Source: an uncultured Campylobacter sp. (lineage in GTDB: Bacteria; Campylobacterota; Campylobacteria; Campylobacterales; Campylobacteraceae). Taken from it: a DNA stretch of 6,837 nucleotides. Below, one piece after another: positions 1 to 6,077 of this stretch (position 1 is the first letter of the stretch; each line of letters starts with the position of its first letter). The notes beneath the pieces are model-generated. The model saw only the letters and a program-made list of their open reading frames with translations, was not told where the DNA came from and did no database searches. Where the stretch lies: the NCBI RefSeq assembly GCF_938045225.1, contig NZ_CALINL010000318.1:1-6837 (forward strand), in the 5' to 3' direction. Position numbers and translations under genes: made by a program.

Positions 1-54
1 AGCACAACCTTGCCAAGGTTGGGGTCGCGAGTTCGAATCTCGTTTCCCGCTCCA
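1..54 (+). tRNA. tRNA-Gly (GCC), 3' part
   Basis: The window opens inside a glycine tRNA. The anticodon stem pairs 5-9 (CAACC) with 17-21 (GGTTG) around the seven-base loop TTGCCAA, placing anticodon GCC at 12-14, which reads GGC and GGU. A five-base variable loop (22-26) is followed by the T arm, 27-31 with 39-43 and loop TTCGAAT at 32-38. Positions 44-50 (TTCCCGC) are the 3' acceptor strand, with discriminator T51 as usual for bacterial tRNA-Gly, and CCA is encoded at 52-54. The acceptor 5' strand and the D arm lie outside the window, so completeness cannot be judged. No terminator hairpin follows, only T runs. Confidence 0.95.
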
Positions 55-113
55 TTTTTTTCTTACTATTTTTTCCCATTTTTTTATTTTCTTCAGATTT
101 AGCGCTTTGGTCG
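54..113 (+). other. In-frame hydrophobic extension upstream of flgA, probable signal peptide with non-standard start
   Basis: Read in the flgA frame, this stretch has no stop and encodes 20 codons. The first twelve are almost all I, F and L (IFFLLFFPIFLF), followed by SSDLALWS. FlgA is normally exported to the periplasm, so a hydrophobic N-terminal segment is expected exactly here. No ATG exists anywhere in 1-113, and the only TTG codons (10-12, 19-21, 107-109) are in other frames. The candidate start is ATT at 54, whose first base is the last A of the tRNA CCA end. It has no Shine-Dalgarno sequence and the segment has no basic n-region residue. The DNA is rich in T runs (55-61, 69-74, 79-85), so a sequencing error is possible, but an indel alone would not create an ATG. 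Confidence 0.5.
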
Positions 114-920
114 ATGTATTGCGTTTCAAGCGGCAAAATCACGCTTGCGGACTTGGGTTTTACGGACAAAAACGACGAAATTTTAAATTTAGGCGAAAAC
201 AAAGCCGCAAAAATAAATTCGCGAGATTTAGCAGAGATTTTAAAAAAGCGCGGCGTAGAGCTTGAGGACAAAAGCGGCGGAGAGACGATATTTGTCAAAA
301 ACTGCGACGCGTTAGCTCTCGTGCAGCGCGCCTTTTTACAAGAGGTTACGAGCGAGTTTAAGGGACTACAATTCGTCAAATTTCCGCTTATCGAACCTCA
401 AAATGAACTTCCTAAAAACTTCCACGAATACAAATTTGACAAAATTTACGTAAATAAAATCAATCCAAAAGGCAGCTTCAGGGCTAGTTTTATCACGCCA
501 AACGGCTCGCAGCCAAGCGTATTTTTTAGATACGAAGTTAGCGCAAAAATGCCGGTTTTGCGGGCTACTAAGCCACTCGCGACGCGCCAGATGCTAGGTA
601 TAGACGACTTTGCGAAAGACTGGGTCGAGCTTGGCGAGTTTAGCCCCGACATGATGAGCGAGGCGCCAAATGCGAGGCTAGCGACAAAGCAAAACATAAA
701 AAGCGGCGAAGTGCTGCGACTGCGGCAGTTTACGCCATTGCCGCTAATTAAAAAAGGCGAGCGCGTAAATGCGGTGCTTAGCGACGGGGCGCTCAGCATC
801 ATCGTCGAGGTCACGGCGCTAGAAAACGGCAATCTAGGCGAAACCATCAAGGTCAAAAACAACGATAAAAAGGTCTTTAGCGCGCAAATCGTCTCAAAAA
901 AACAGGTGATGATAAGATGA
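114..920 (+). CDS. flgA: Flagellar basal body P-ring formation chaperone FlgA
   Basis: FlgA is a periplasmic chaperone that helps FlgI subunits assemble into the P-ring around the flagellar rod. Counting from the ATG at 114 (268 residues), the C-terminal half fits the family. A SAF-type domain spans about 148-210, with the pattern ARLATKQNIKSGEVLRL at 187-203 followed by PLPLIKKGERV. A beta-rich tail at 211-268 contains the typical run ALENGNLGETIKVKN. The N-terminal half is divergent and recognisable only by position. The ATG at 114 is the first in the frame but probably not the true start: it has no clear ribosome binding site, and starting there would leave the protein without a signal peptide, while the open frame upstream to 54 encodes a hydrophobic segment. 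No sigma-54 or sigma-28 promoter is visible upstream, so read-through from the tRNA is possible. The stop overlaps the ubiX start (ATGA, 917-920). Confidence 0.88.
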   Translation: MYCVSSGKITLADLGFTDKNDEILNLGENKAAKINSRDLAEILKKRGVELEDKSGGETIFVKNCDALALVQRAFLQEVTSEFKGLQFVKFPLIEPQNELPKNFHEYKFDKIYVNKINPKGSFRASFITPNGSQPSVFFRYEVSAKMPVLRATKPLATRQMLGIDDFAKDWVELGEFSPDMMSEAPNARLATKQNIKSGEVLRLRQFTPLPLIKKGERVNAVLSDGALSIIVEVTALENGNLGETIKVKNNDKKVFSAQIVSKKQVMIR

Positions 921-1852
921 AAATTTTTCTAGGTATCAGCGGCGCAAGCGGCGTAAATCTGGGGCTAAAGCTCGCCCGCGAGATAGTAAAAAGAAGCGAG
1001 CTGCACCTGTGCGTGAGCAAAAACGCGATGAACGTGCTAGAAAAAGAGCTAAATTTTACGGATATTTTTTTTAAAAACGGTGCAACGGGTTTAAAATTTA
1101 ACGCAAACCAAAGTAGCGCCAAATTTGACAAAGATCACGAAGACGCAAAATTTGTAAATTTTTGCTCCGCACAAGGCGAGCTGGACTTTGTAGGCGGAGA
1201 CGAAAGATCGCAAGCCCAAAACGGTAAAGTTGCTGATAATGCGCAATATTTGGGCAGTAATGTTTTAAAATTTGACGCTTTGGATAACTGCGCTCTTGAC
1301 GACGCAGACGGGGAAATTTGCAAATTTGATAGCAGCGAGAAAAACGAGCGGCAAGACGCCCAAATTTTGGACAAATTTAATAGCCGTAAATTTCAAAACA
1401 AAAGTGAATTTGATAAAAACAGCGCCCAAAAAGACGAAATTTATCAAATTTGGCAAGAACTGCAAAATCGCGCCGTTATCTATGGCGACTCCGATCTAGC
1501 CGCAGCGCCGAGCTCTGGGTCGTTTGGCATAGACACTACTATCGTCGCACCCTGCTCTATCAACACGCTAGCTAAAATCCACGCGGGCTTTGCCGACACG
1601 CTGATAACTCGCGCCGCCGCAGTCGCGCTAAAGGAGCGAAAAAGGCTAGTTTTGGGCGTTAGAGAGATGCCGTTTTCTACGCTAGCGCTCGAGCACGCGG
1701 CCAAGCTTTCTGCGCTCGGCGCCGTTATCGCGCCGCCAGTTTTTGGATATTATTCGGGTCAAAATAGCCTTGAGGATATGGAAAATTTCATCATCGGCAA
1801 GTGGCTTGATCTGCTCGGACTCGAGCATCAAATTTACAAAAGATGGAGCTAA
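917..1852 (+). CDS. ubiX: Flavin prenyltransferase UbiX with a large internal insert
   Basis: UbiX joins a dimethylallyl group to reduced FMN, giving the prenylated FMN cofactor of UbiD-type decarboxylases. In Campylobacter, which makes menaquinone by the futalosine route, the likely client is the UbiD-like decarboxylase of that pathway; this is inferred. Family marks are GISGASG at 6-12 (flavin phosphate loop), SK at 34-35, DLAAAPSSGSF at 193-203, APCS at 211-214, ADTLITRAAAVALKERK at 226-242, VRE at 248-250 (matching the conserved catalytic Arg-Glu pair), PP at 273-274, Tyr278-279 and GKWLDLLGL at 294-302. The protein has 311 residues against about 190 for the family. The excess is a polar, low-complexity insert at about 53-174, and both flanking parts remain in one frame with all expected motifs, so the enzyme is probably functional. 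The start is fixed by the flavin loop six residues in and overlaps the flgA stop by four bases. The Shine-Dalgarno is weak (AGG at 904-906). Confidence 0.93.
   Translation: MKIFLGISGASGVNLGLKLAREIVKRSELHLCVSKNAMNVLEKELNFTDIFFKNGATGLKFNANQSSAKFDKDHEDAKFVNFCSAQGELDFVGGDERSQAQNGKVADNAQYLGSNVLKFDALDNCALDDADGEICKFDSSEKNERQDAQILDKFNSRKFQNKSEFDKNSAQKDEIYQIWQELQNRAVIYGDSDLAAAPSSGSFGIDTTIVAPCSINTLAKIHAGFADTLITRAAAVALKERKRLVLGVREMPFSTLALEHAAKLSALGAVIAPPVFGYYSGQNSLEDMENFIIGKWLDLLGLEHQIYKRWS
1073..1438 (+). repeat. AAATTT-rich low-complexity insert within ubiX
   Basis: This segment encodes roughly residues 53-174 of UbiX and has no counterpart in the family. It is rich in N, D, K, S, Q and E, poor in hydrophobic runs, and predicted by eye to be disordered. 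Short KF-centred motifs recur: LKFN, AKFD, AKFV, LKFD, CKFD, DKFN, RKFQ, and SEFD as a variant. At the DNA level AAATTT occurs at 1094, 1121, 1148, 1156, 1268, 1314, 1322, 1362, 1373, 1388, 1437 and 1446. The first three are exactly 27 bases apart. Six sites are read as Lys-Phe and six in other phases, so the DNA word rather than the peptide seems to be what recurs. GC by hand count is 146 of 360 over 1081-1440 (about 41%) against 143 of 240 over 1501-1740 (about 60%). No long exact repeat, stop codon or mobile-element end is seen. Confidence 0.75.
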
Positions 1853-1934
1853 AAATAGCTGCGCCAGTCGCAAGATAAAGTCCTGTTTTAGGCATAAAAT
1901 AGTAAAATCATCCTCTAAAATTTAAAGGCGAAAA
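1853..1934 (+). promoter_or_regulatory. ubiX-coaD gap with possible promoter
   Basis: This is the longest gap between protein genes in the window. It is AT-rich in its second half and carries two TAAAAT words (1895-1900 and 1903-1908), which resemble the extended AT-rich -10 element of Campylobacter sigma-70 promoters, with a short T-run upstream (1886-1889). There is no clear -35 element, as is usual for this group. The ribosome binding site of coaD (AAAGG, 1924-1928) lies six bases before its ATG. No terminator hairpin is visible, so transcription from flgA-ubiX may also run through. The promoter is only a possibility. Confidence 0.3.
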
Positions 1935-2402
1935 ATGAAAGCTTGTATCTATCCCGGCACCTTTGATCCCGTCACAAACGGCCATCTGGACGTCATCAAG
2001 CGCGCGGCTAAAATTTTCGATAAAGTTATCGTTGCAGTTGCGGCTAGTGAGAGCAAACAGCCCTATTTTAGTTTGGCTAGACGGGTAGAAATGGTAAAAA
2101 TCTCAACGGCGGATCTAAAAAACGTCGAGGTCGTGGGCTTTGATAACCTGCTCGTTGATTTTGCCAAAAGCTGCGGCGTAAACGTCGTGATCCGCGGACT
2201 TCGCGCGGTCAGCGACTTTGAGTACGAGCTGCAAATTGGCTACGCAAACGCTGTGCTTTGGGATGAGTTAGAGACCGTTTATCTGATGCCGAGCCTACAA
2301 AACGCCTTTATCTCAAGCTCGATCGTGCGCTCCGTTCTTAGCCATAACGGCGACGTTAGCAAGCTGGTTCCGGGCGAAATTTTAGAAACTTTGAAAGGCT
2401 AA
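1935..2402 (+). CDS. coaD: Phosphopantetheine adenylyltransferase (PPAT)
   Basis: CoaD carries out the penultimate step of coenzyme A synthesis in the cytoplasm, moving the AMP part of ATP onto 4'-phosphopantetheine to give dephospho-CoA. The 155 residues are close to the usual length of about 160. The nucleotidyltransferase signature GTFDPVTNGH is at 8-17, with TNGH as the T/HxGH ATP-binding motif and His17 matching the catalytic histidine. VIRGLRAVSDFEYE at 86-99 is the conserved central motif, and ISSSIVR at 126-132 is the second nucleotidyltransferase motif. The start is supported by the AAAGG sequence six bases upstream and by the signature beginning at residue 8. It follows ubiX after 82 bases and is separated from tmk by two bases, so it probably leads the tightly coupled coaD-tmk-hisS-speA run. 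Confidence 0.97.
   Translation: MKACIYPGTFDPVTNGHLDVIKRAAKIFDKVIVAVAASESKQPYFSLARRVEMVKISTADLKNVEVVGFDNLLVDFAKSCGVNVVIRGLRAVSDFEYELQIGYANAVLWDELETVYLMPSLQNAFISSSIVRSVLSHNGDVSKLVPGEILETLKG
2393..2398 (+). promoter_or_regulatory. Ribosome binding site that decides the tmk TTG start
   Basis: GAAAGG lies within the last codons of coaD and six bases before the TTG at 2405. It supports TTG as the start of tmk. The next in-frame ATG codon is about 80 residues further on, beyond the P-loop, so it cannot be the start. Confidence 0.7.
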
Positions 2403-2404
2403 AT

Positions 2405-2983
2405 TTGTATATTTTATTTGAAGGTACCGACGGCGTGGGCAAAAGTACGCAGATAGCGCGGCTGGCGGCGGCTTATCCACAAGCGATCGTGACTAAAGAG
2501 CCGGGCGGTACGAAGCTTGGCGAAAATTTACGCGAGATTTTATTAAAAGAAAACGACCTGGATAAAAGGGCTGAAATTTTGCTATTTTTGGCCGATAGAG
2601 CCGAGCATTTCGGTAAAATAATAAAACCAAATTTAGATAAAATGATTTTAAGCGACAGAGGGTTTGTCTCCGGTATGGCTTACGCGCTGGCGGGTGGAAA
2701 TTTTAGCTTTGAGGAGCTTTTAAGTTTAAACAAGTTTGCTCTGCAAGGAAATTTTCCGCAAAAAATAGTATTTTTTAAAGCGGACGAAAGCACGCTAAGA
2801 TCGCGTCTAAATTCGCGCGCGCAGATGGACGGCATAGAGGCTCGCGGATTTGGCTATCTACTAAGAGTGCAGGACGCGATGGAGGAAATTTTACAAAAAC
2901 TAGGCGTCTGCTACGTCACAATAGGCGCCGCCTGGGACGAAGAAAAAATAACGAATTTGATAAAGGAGTTTATAAATGATTAG
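2405..2983 (+). CDS. tmk: Thymidylate kinase (dTMP kinase)
   Basis: Tmk phosphorylates dTMP to dTDP with ATP, an essential cytoplasmic step toward dTTP. The 192 residues are slightly shorter than the usual 200-213. The P-loop GTDGVGKST is at 7-15. TKEPGG at 30-35 and FLADRAEH at 61-68 are family motifs for dTMP binding, and SDRGFVSGMAYA at 83-94 holds the Asp-Arg motif typical of thymidylate kinases. The segment at about 134-147 (RLNSRAQMDGIEAR) is in the LID position, with two arginines before the acidic part. The start codon is TTG two bases after the coaD stop, required because the P-loop starts seven residues in and no ATG precedes it. The end overlaps hisS by eight bases. The weak start may hold the level below that of coaD, which is inference. 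Confidence 0.96.
   Translation: MYILFEGTDGVGKSTQIARLAAAYPQAIVTKEPGGTKLGENLREILLKENDLDKRAEILLFLADRAEHFGKIIKPNLDKMILSDRGFVSGMAYALAGGNFSFEELLSLNKFALQGNFPQKIVFFKADESTLRSRLNSRAQMDGIEARGFGYLLRVQDAMEEILQKLGVCYVTIGAAWDEEKITNLIKEFIND
2962..2968 (+). promoter_or_regulatory. Ribosome binding site of hisS inside tmk
   Basis: AAAGGAG is a near-perfect Shine-Dalgarno sequence lying in the last codons of tmk, seven bases before the hisS ATG at 2976. Ribosomes ending tmk at 2983 would be on top of the hisS start, which favours translational coupling. Confidence 0.8.
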
Positions 2984-4223
2984 CGCATTAAGGGGGATGA
3001 AGGACGTTTTGCCGCCTCAGTCGGGACTTTACGAGAGGATAATCAAGATCTGCGAAGAGGTCGCGAAAAACTACGGATACGAGTTCGTGCTGGCTCCGCA
3101 CCTGGAGCAAACGGCGCTTTTTCGCCGCAGTGTCGGGGAGAGTAGCGATATCGTGGGCAAGGAGATGTATCAGTTTGAGGATAAGGGCGGCAACGACGTT
3201 TGCCTGCGCCCTGAGGGGACGGCTGGAGTCGTGCGCGCATTTATCGAGGCTAAATTTGACCGCGCGGGCGGCGTGAGACGGTACTTTTACCACGGTTCGA
3301 TGTTTCGCTACGAGCGCCCGCAAAAAGGGCGTTTGCGCGAGTTTCATCAGTTTGGCTGCGAGTGTTTCGGCGAGTCTAGCGTTTATGAGGATGCGAGCGT
3401 TATCTTGATGATAAACGAGATATTTTCGCGCCTGGGTATCAAAACCAAGCTACTTATAAATTCGCTCGGAGATGCCGCTAGTATGGGCGCATACAGGCAA
3501 AAGCTAGTTAAATTTTTAGACGCGCACGAGGATCAAATTTGCGAGGACTGCAAACGCAGAAAGCTCACAAACCCTATCCGCGTGCTAGACTGCAAGGTGG
3601 AAAGCTGCCAAAAAATCTACGAAAACGCGCCGCTGATAATCGGCAGTCTAAACGACGAATGCGCGGCCGAGTTTAAAAAGCTACAAGAAATTTTAAGCTA
3701 CAACGGCGTGGAGTTTGAGATAGATCCAAAGCTTGTGCGCGGGCTTGATTATTACTGCAAAACGGCGTTTGAGTTCGTTTCAAACGAGATCGGCGCACAA
3801 AGCGCGGTCGCGGGCGGCGGACGCTACGACAGACTGGTCGAGTACCTAGGCGGCAAGGCTAGCTACGGCGTTGGCTTTGCGATGGGTATCGAGCGCATAA
3901 TGGAAATCCTAGGCGGCCGCGAGAGCCAGAGCGCAAGAAGCGGCGTATATATCGGCGCAATGGATGCTGATGGGCTAGATGCCATCTATAAAATAGCGAT
4001 AAATTTAAGAAAAAGCCTTCCAGTTCTCGTTAGCTACGAGCCTAAAAAGCTACAAAAACACCTAAATGCCGCAGATAACGCAAACGCTAGGATCTGCCTT
4101 TGCGTCGGCGAGGATGAGCTAAAATCGGGCAAAATTTGGCTAAAAGATCTAAGCGAAAAAGCCGAAAAAACACTTGATTTGGCGGATCTAGAGGCGGAAC
4201 TTAAAAGGATTTTAAATGTATGA
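2976..4223 (+). CDS. hisS: Histidyl-tRNA synthetase
   Basis: HisRS is a class II synthetase that activates histidine with ATP and charges tRNA-His in the cytoplasm, normally as a dimer. The 415 residues match the bacterial length. ALRGMKDVLPP at 4-14 is the usual N-terminus. Class II motif 2 is FYHGSMFRYERPQKGRLREFHQFGCE at 104-129 in outline (key residues Arg111, Glu113, Arg119 and Gln125). The histidine-specific motif LVRGLDYY is at 253-260, GGGRYDRL at 280-287, and motif 3 GVGFAMGIERI at 298-308. The C-terminal anticodon-binding domain follows from about 322. Four cysteines (189, 192, 206, 211) sit in the insertion domain as CEDC and DCKVESC, a zinc-ribbon-like arrangement seen in many bacterial HisRS proteins. 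The gene overlaps tmk and speA by eight bases each. Confidence 0.98.
   Translation: MISALRGMKDVLPPQSGLYERIIKICEEVAKNYGYEFVLAPHLEQTALFRRSVGESSDIVGKEMYQFEDKGGNDVCLRPEGTAGVVRAFIEAKFDRAGGVRRYFYHGSMFRYERPQKGRLREFHQFGCECFGESSVYEDASVILMINEIFSRLGIKTKLLINSLGDAASMGAYRQKLVKFLDAHEDQICEDCKRRKLTNPIRVLDCKVESCQKIYENAPLIIGSLNDECAAEFKKLQEILSYNGVEFEIDPKLVRGLDYYCKTAFEFVSNEIGAQSAVAGGGRYDRLVEYLGGKASYGVGFAMGIERIMEILGGRESQSARSGVYIGAMDADGLDAIYKIAINLRKSLPVLVSYEPKKLQKHLNAADNANARICLCVGEDELKSGKIWLKDLSEKAEKTLDLADLEAELKRILNV
4203..4209 (+). promoter_or_regulatory. Ribosome binding site of speA inside hisS
   Basis: AAAAGGA lies in the last codons of hisS and ends six bases before the speA ATG at 4216. The hisS stop is at 4221-4223, so the two genes share ATGTATGA and are probably coupled in translation. 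Confidence 0.75.
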
Positions 4224-6051
4224 TTACGGTTTAAATTTGTGGGGAAATAATAACTTCATCGTCGAAAACGGTAAAATTTGCGTCAATACCGGCTCAAAAC
4301 CAGCCATCATCGACATCGTAAAAAGCATCAGGAGCGAAGGCTACCGAGGCCCGCTGCTGCTGCGCTTCCCCCACCTCATACACAAGCAGATTTCGCAAAT
4401 TTACAAAAGCTTTGAGAGCGCGAAAAACGAATTTGGCTACAAGGGCAGCTTTAACGCCGTCTATCCGCTAAAAGTAAATCAATACCCGGGTTTTGTAAAA
4501 AATCTAGTCCGTCACGGTCAAAAATACGGATACGGTCTGGAAGCGGGTTCAAAGGCCGAGCTGCTGCTAGTGATGGCGTATAACAACGAAGGCGCGCCAA
4601 TCACCGTAAACGGCTTTAAAGATAAAGAGATGATAAACATCGGCTTTATCGCGGCCGAGATGGGACACAACATCACGCTAACGATCGAGGGACTAAACGA
4701 GCTTGAGGCTATCATCGCCATCGCAAAAGAGCGTTTCGCGCCAAAGCCAAACATCGGTCTGCGCATAAGGCTGCATAGCAGCGGATCTGGTATCTGGGCT
4801 AAAAGCGGCGGTATAAACTCCAAATTTGGCCTAACGGCAACCGAGCTAATCGAAGCGGTAAATTTGCTAAAAGAGGCAAATTTGCTCGATCGATTTAATA
4901 TGATCCACTTTCACATCGGTTCGCAAATCACCGAAATCCACCCGCTAAAAAAAGCTCTAATCGAGGCCGGAAACATCTACGCCGAGCTGCGTAAAATGGG
5001 CGCTAAAAACCTAAAAGCTATCAATTTAGGCGGCGGCCTAGCCATAGAGTACTCGCAGTTTAAGGAAAACTCAAGCCGAAACTATACTCTCAGCGAGTAC
5101 GCCAACGACGTGGTCTATCTGCTAAAGACGATGGCGACGCAGCGAAACGAGGTGGAGCCCGATATCTTTATCGAGAGCGGGCGCTTCGTCTCAGCTTCGC
5201 ACGCGGTGCTGGTTGCGCCCGTTTTGGAGCTCTTTAGCCAGGACTACACCGAGGAAAAGCTCGTGCTAAAAAAGAAAAATCCTCAGCTAATTACCGAGCT
5301 AAACGACCTGCTAAGCACGATAAAGCCGTCAAATGCGATAGAGTATCTGCACGACAGCATCGATCATATGGAGAGCATACTGACGCTGTTTGATCTGGGA
5401 TACGTCGATCTGCAAGACCGCTCGAACGCTGAAATTTTAACCCATCTAATCATCAAAAAAGCGGCCAAGATCCTCGGCACCAAACAGCACAACGCCGAGC
5501 TTTTAAAGCTGCAAGAGGAGGCGCAGGAGCGCTATCTCGTAAACTTCTCGCTATTTCAGTCGTTGCCTGATTTTTGGGGGTTAAAGCAAAATTTCCCTAT
5601 CATGCCGCTTGACCGCCTAGACGTGCGCCCTACCCGCTCGGCGTCGCTGTGGGATATCACGTGCGATTCTGACGGCGAGATAGGCTTTGACGACGAGGAA
5701 AATCCTCTATTTTTGCACGACGTGGATGTGGAAAAAGAGGAGTACTTTTTAGGGTTTTTCCTAGTCGGAGCGTATCAGGAGGTGTTAGGTATGAAACACA
5801 ATCTCTTTACTCACCCGACCGAAGCGACCATCGAGATAGACGCAGAGGGATTTAAAGTTTCACACCTGCTGGAGAGCCAGTCTATCCTTGATATCATGGA
5901 GGATCTGGACTACGACATCTACGAGATCCAGGACATCCTAAACGAGCGCATCGAAAAGTCAAAACTCGTAACCGACTCGCAGCGAAAGCAAATTTTAGGC
6001 GAAATGTATCTGTTTTTAAACGATAACGGCTATCTAAAAACTATATCTTAA
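4216..6051 (+). CDS. speA: Biosynthetic arginine decarboxylase
   Basis: SpeA decarboxylates arginine to agmatine using PLP, the first step of the agmatine route to putrescine. In C. jejuni this route feeds spermidine synthesis through carboxyspermidine (established knowledge), and the same is likely here. The 611 residues compare with about 630-660 for most members. The alanine-racemase-like barrel comes first: YPLKVNQYPGFVKN at 83-96 carries the PLP lysine, Lys86, and GLEAGSKAELL at 107-117 follows. HFHIGSQ is at 231-237, LGGGLAIEY at 271-279 and ESGR at 320-323. In the C-terminal part, WDITCDSDGE at 479-488 holds the active-site Cys483 of the CDSDG motif. GMKHNLF at 525-531 and a helical acidic tail close the protein. 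The start is set by a good ribosome binding site and the eight-base overlap with hisS. No terminator is seen after it. Confidence 0.97.
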   Translation: MYDYGLNLWGNNNFIVENGKICVNTGSKPAIIDIVKSIRSEGYRGPLLLRFPHLIHKQISQIYKSFESAKNEFGYKGSFNAVYPLKVNQYPGFVKNLVRHGQKYGYGLEAGSKAELLLVMAYNNEGAPITVNGFKDKEMINIGFIAAEMGHNITLTIEGLNELEAIIAIAKERFAPKPNIGLRIRLHSSGSGIWAKSGGINSKFGLTATELIEAVNLLKEANLLDRFNMIHFHIGSQITEIHPLKKALIEAGNIYAELRKMGAKNLKAINLGGGLAIEYSQFKENSSRNYTLSEYANDVVYLLKTMATQRNEVEPDIFIESGRFVSASHAVLVAPVLELFSQDYTEEKLVLKKKNPQLITELNDLLSTIKPSNAIEYLHDSIDHMESILTLFDLGYVDLQDRSNAEILTHLIIKKAAKILGTKQHNAELLKLQEEAQERYLVNFSLFQSLPDFWGLKQNFPIMPLDRLDVRPTRSASLWDITCDSDGEIGFDDEENPLFLHDVDVEKEEYFLGFFLVGAYQEVLGMKHNLFTHPTEATIEIDAEGFKVSHLLESQSILDIMEDLDYDIYEIQDILNERIEKSKLVTDSQRKQILGEMYLFLNDNGYLKTIS

Positions 6052-6063
6052 ATTTAAATTTAG

Positions 6064-6073
6064 AAAAAGGAGT
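6064..6073 (+). promoter_or_regulatory. Strong ribosome binding site of aspB
   Basis: AAAAAGGAGT stands five bases from the aspB ATG measured from the AAGGAG core (6067-6072), the strongest match in the window. The 26-base gap in front also holds AAATTTAAATTT (6050-6061), starting within the speA stop codon. The gap is too short for a confident promoter and no terminator hairpin fits in it, so aspB is probably in the same transcript as speA. Confidence 0.75.
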
Positions 6074-6077
6074 AAAA

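Noticed and set aside
1..54. tRNA-Gly 3' end as an attachment site for an integrated element
   Set aside because: No integrase gene lies nearby, no second copy of the tRNA end is seen in the window, and the downstream genes are conserved housekeeping genes.
55..91. T runs of 7, 6 and 7 as a rho-independent terminator for the tRNA or as a phase-variable tract
   Set aside because: There is no GC-rich hairpin other than the tRNA itself, the runs are interrupted, and Campylobacter phase variation usually uses longer G or C tracts. The hydrophobic coding reading explains the T-richness better.
446..862. Minus-strand open frame of 138 codons opposite flgA
   Set aside because: It lies wholly opposite a recognisable flgA frame, its translation resembles no family, and it has no supporting ribosome site. 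It is a shadow of the coding strand.
1073..1438. UbiX insert as an insertion sequence, intein or frameshifted pseudogene
   Set aside because: It lacks terminal inverted repeats, target duplications, intein splice motifs and stops, and the frame is kept on both sides.
1843..1878. Possible 11-residue mini-ORF overlapping the ubiX stop, as a leader peptide or a gene remnant
   Set aside because: It has no Shine-Dalgarno, no run of regulatory codons and no attenuator hairpin after it.
2988..3347. Minus-strand open frame of 119 codons opposite hisS
   Set aside because: It is antisense to the strongly conserved catalytic motifs of HisRS and shows no domain of its own.
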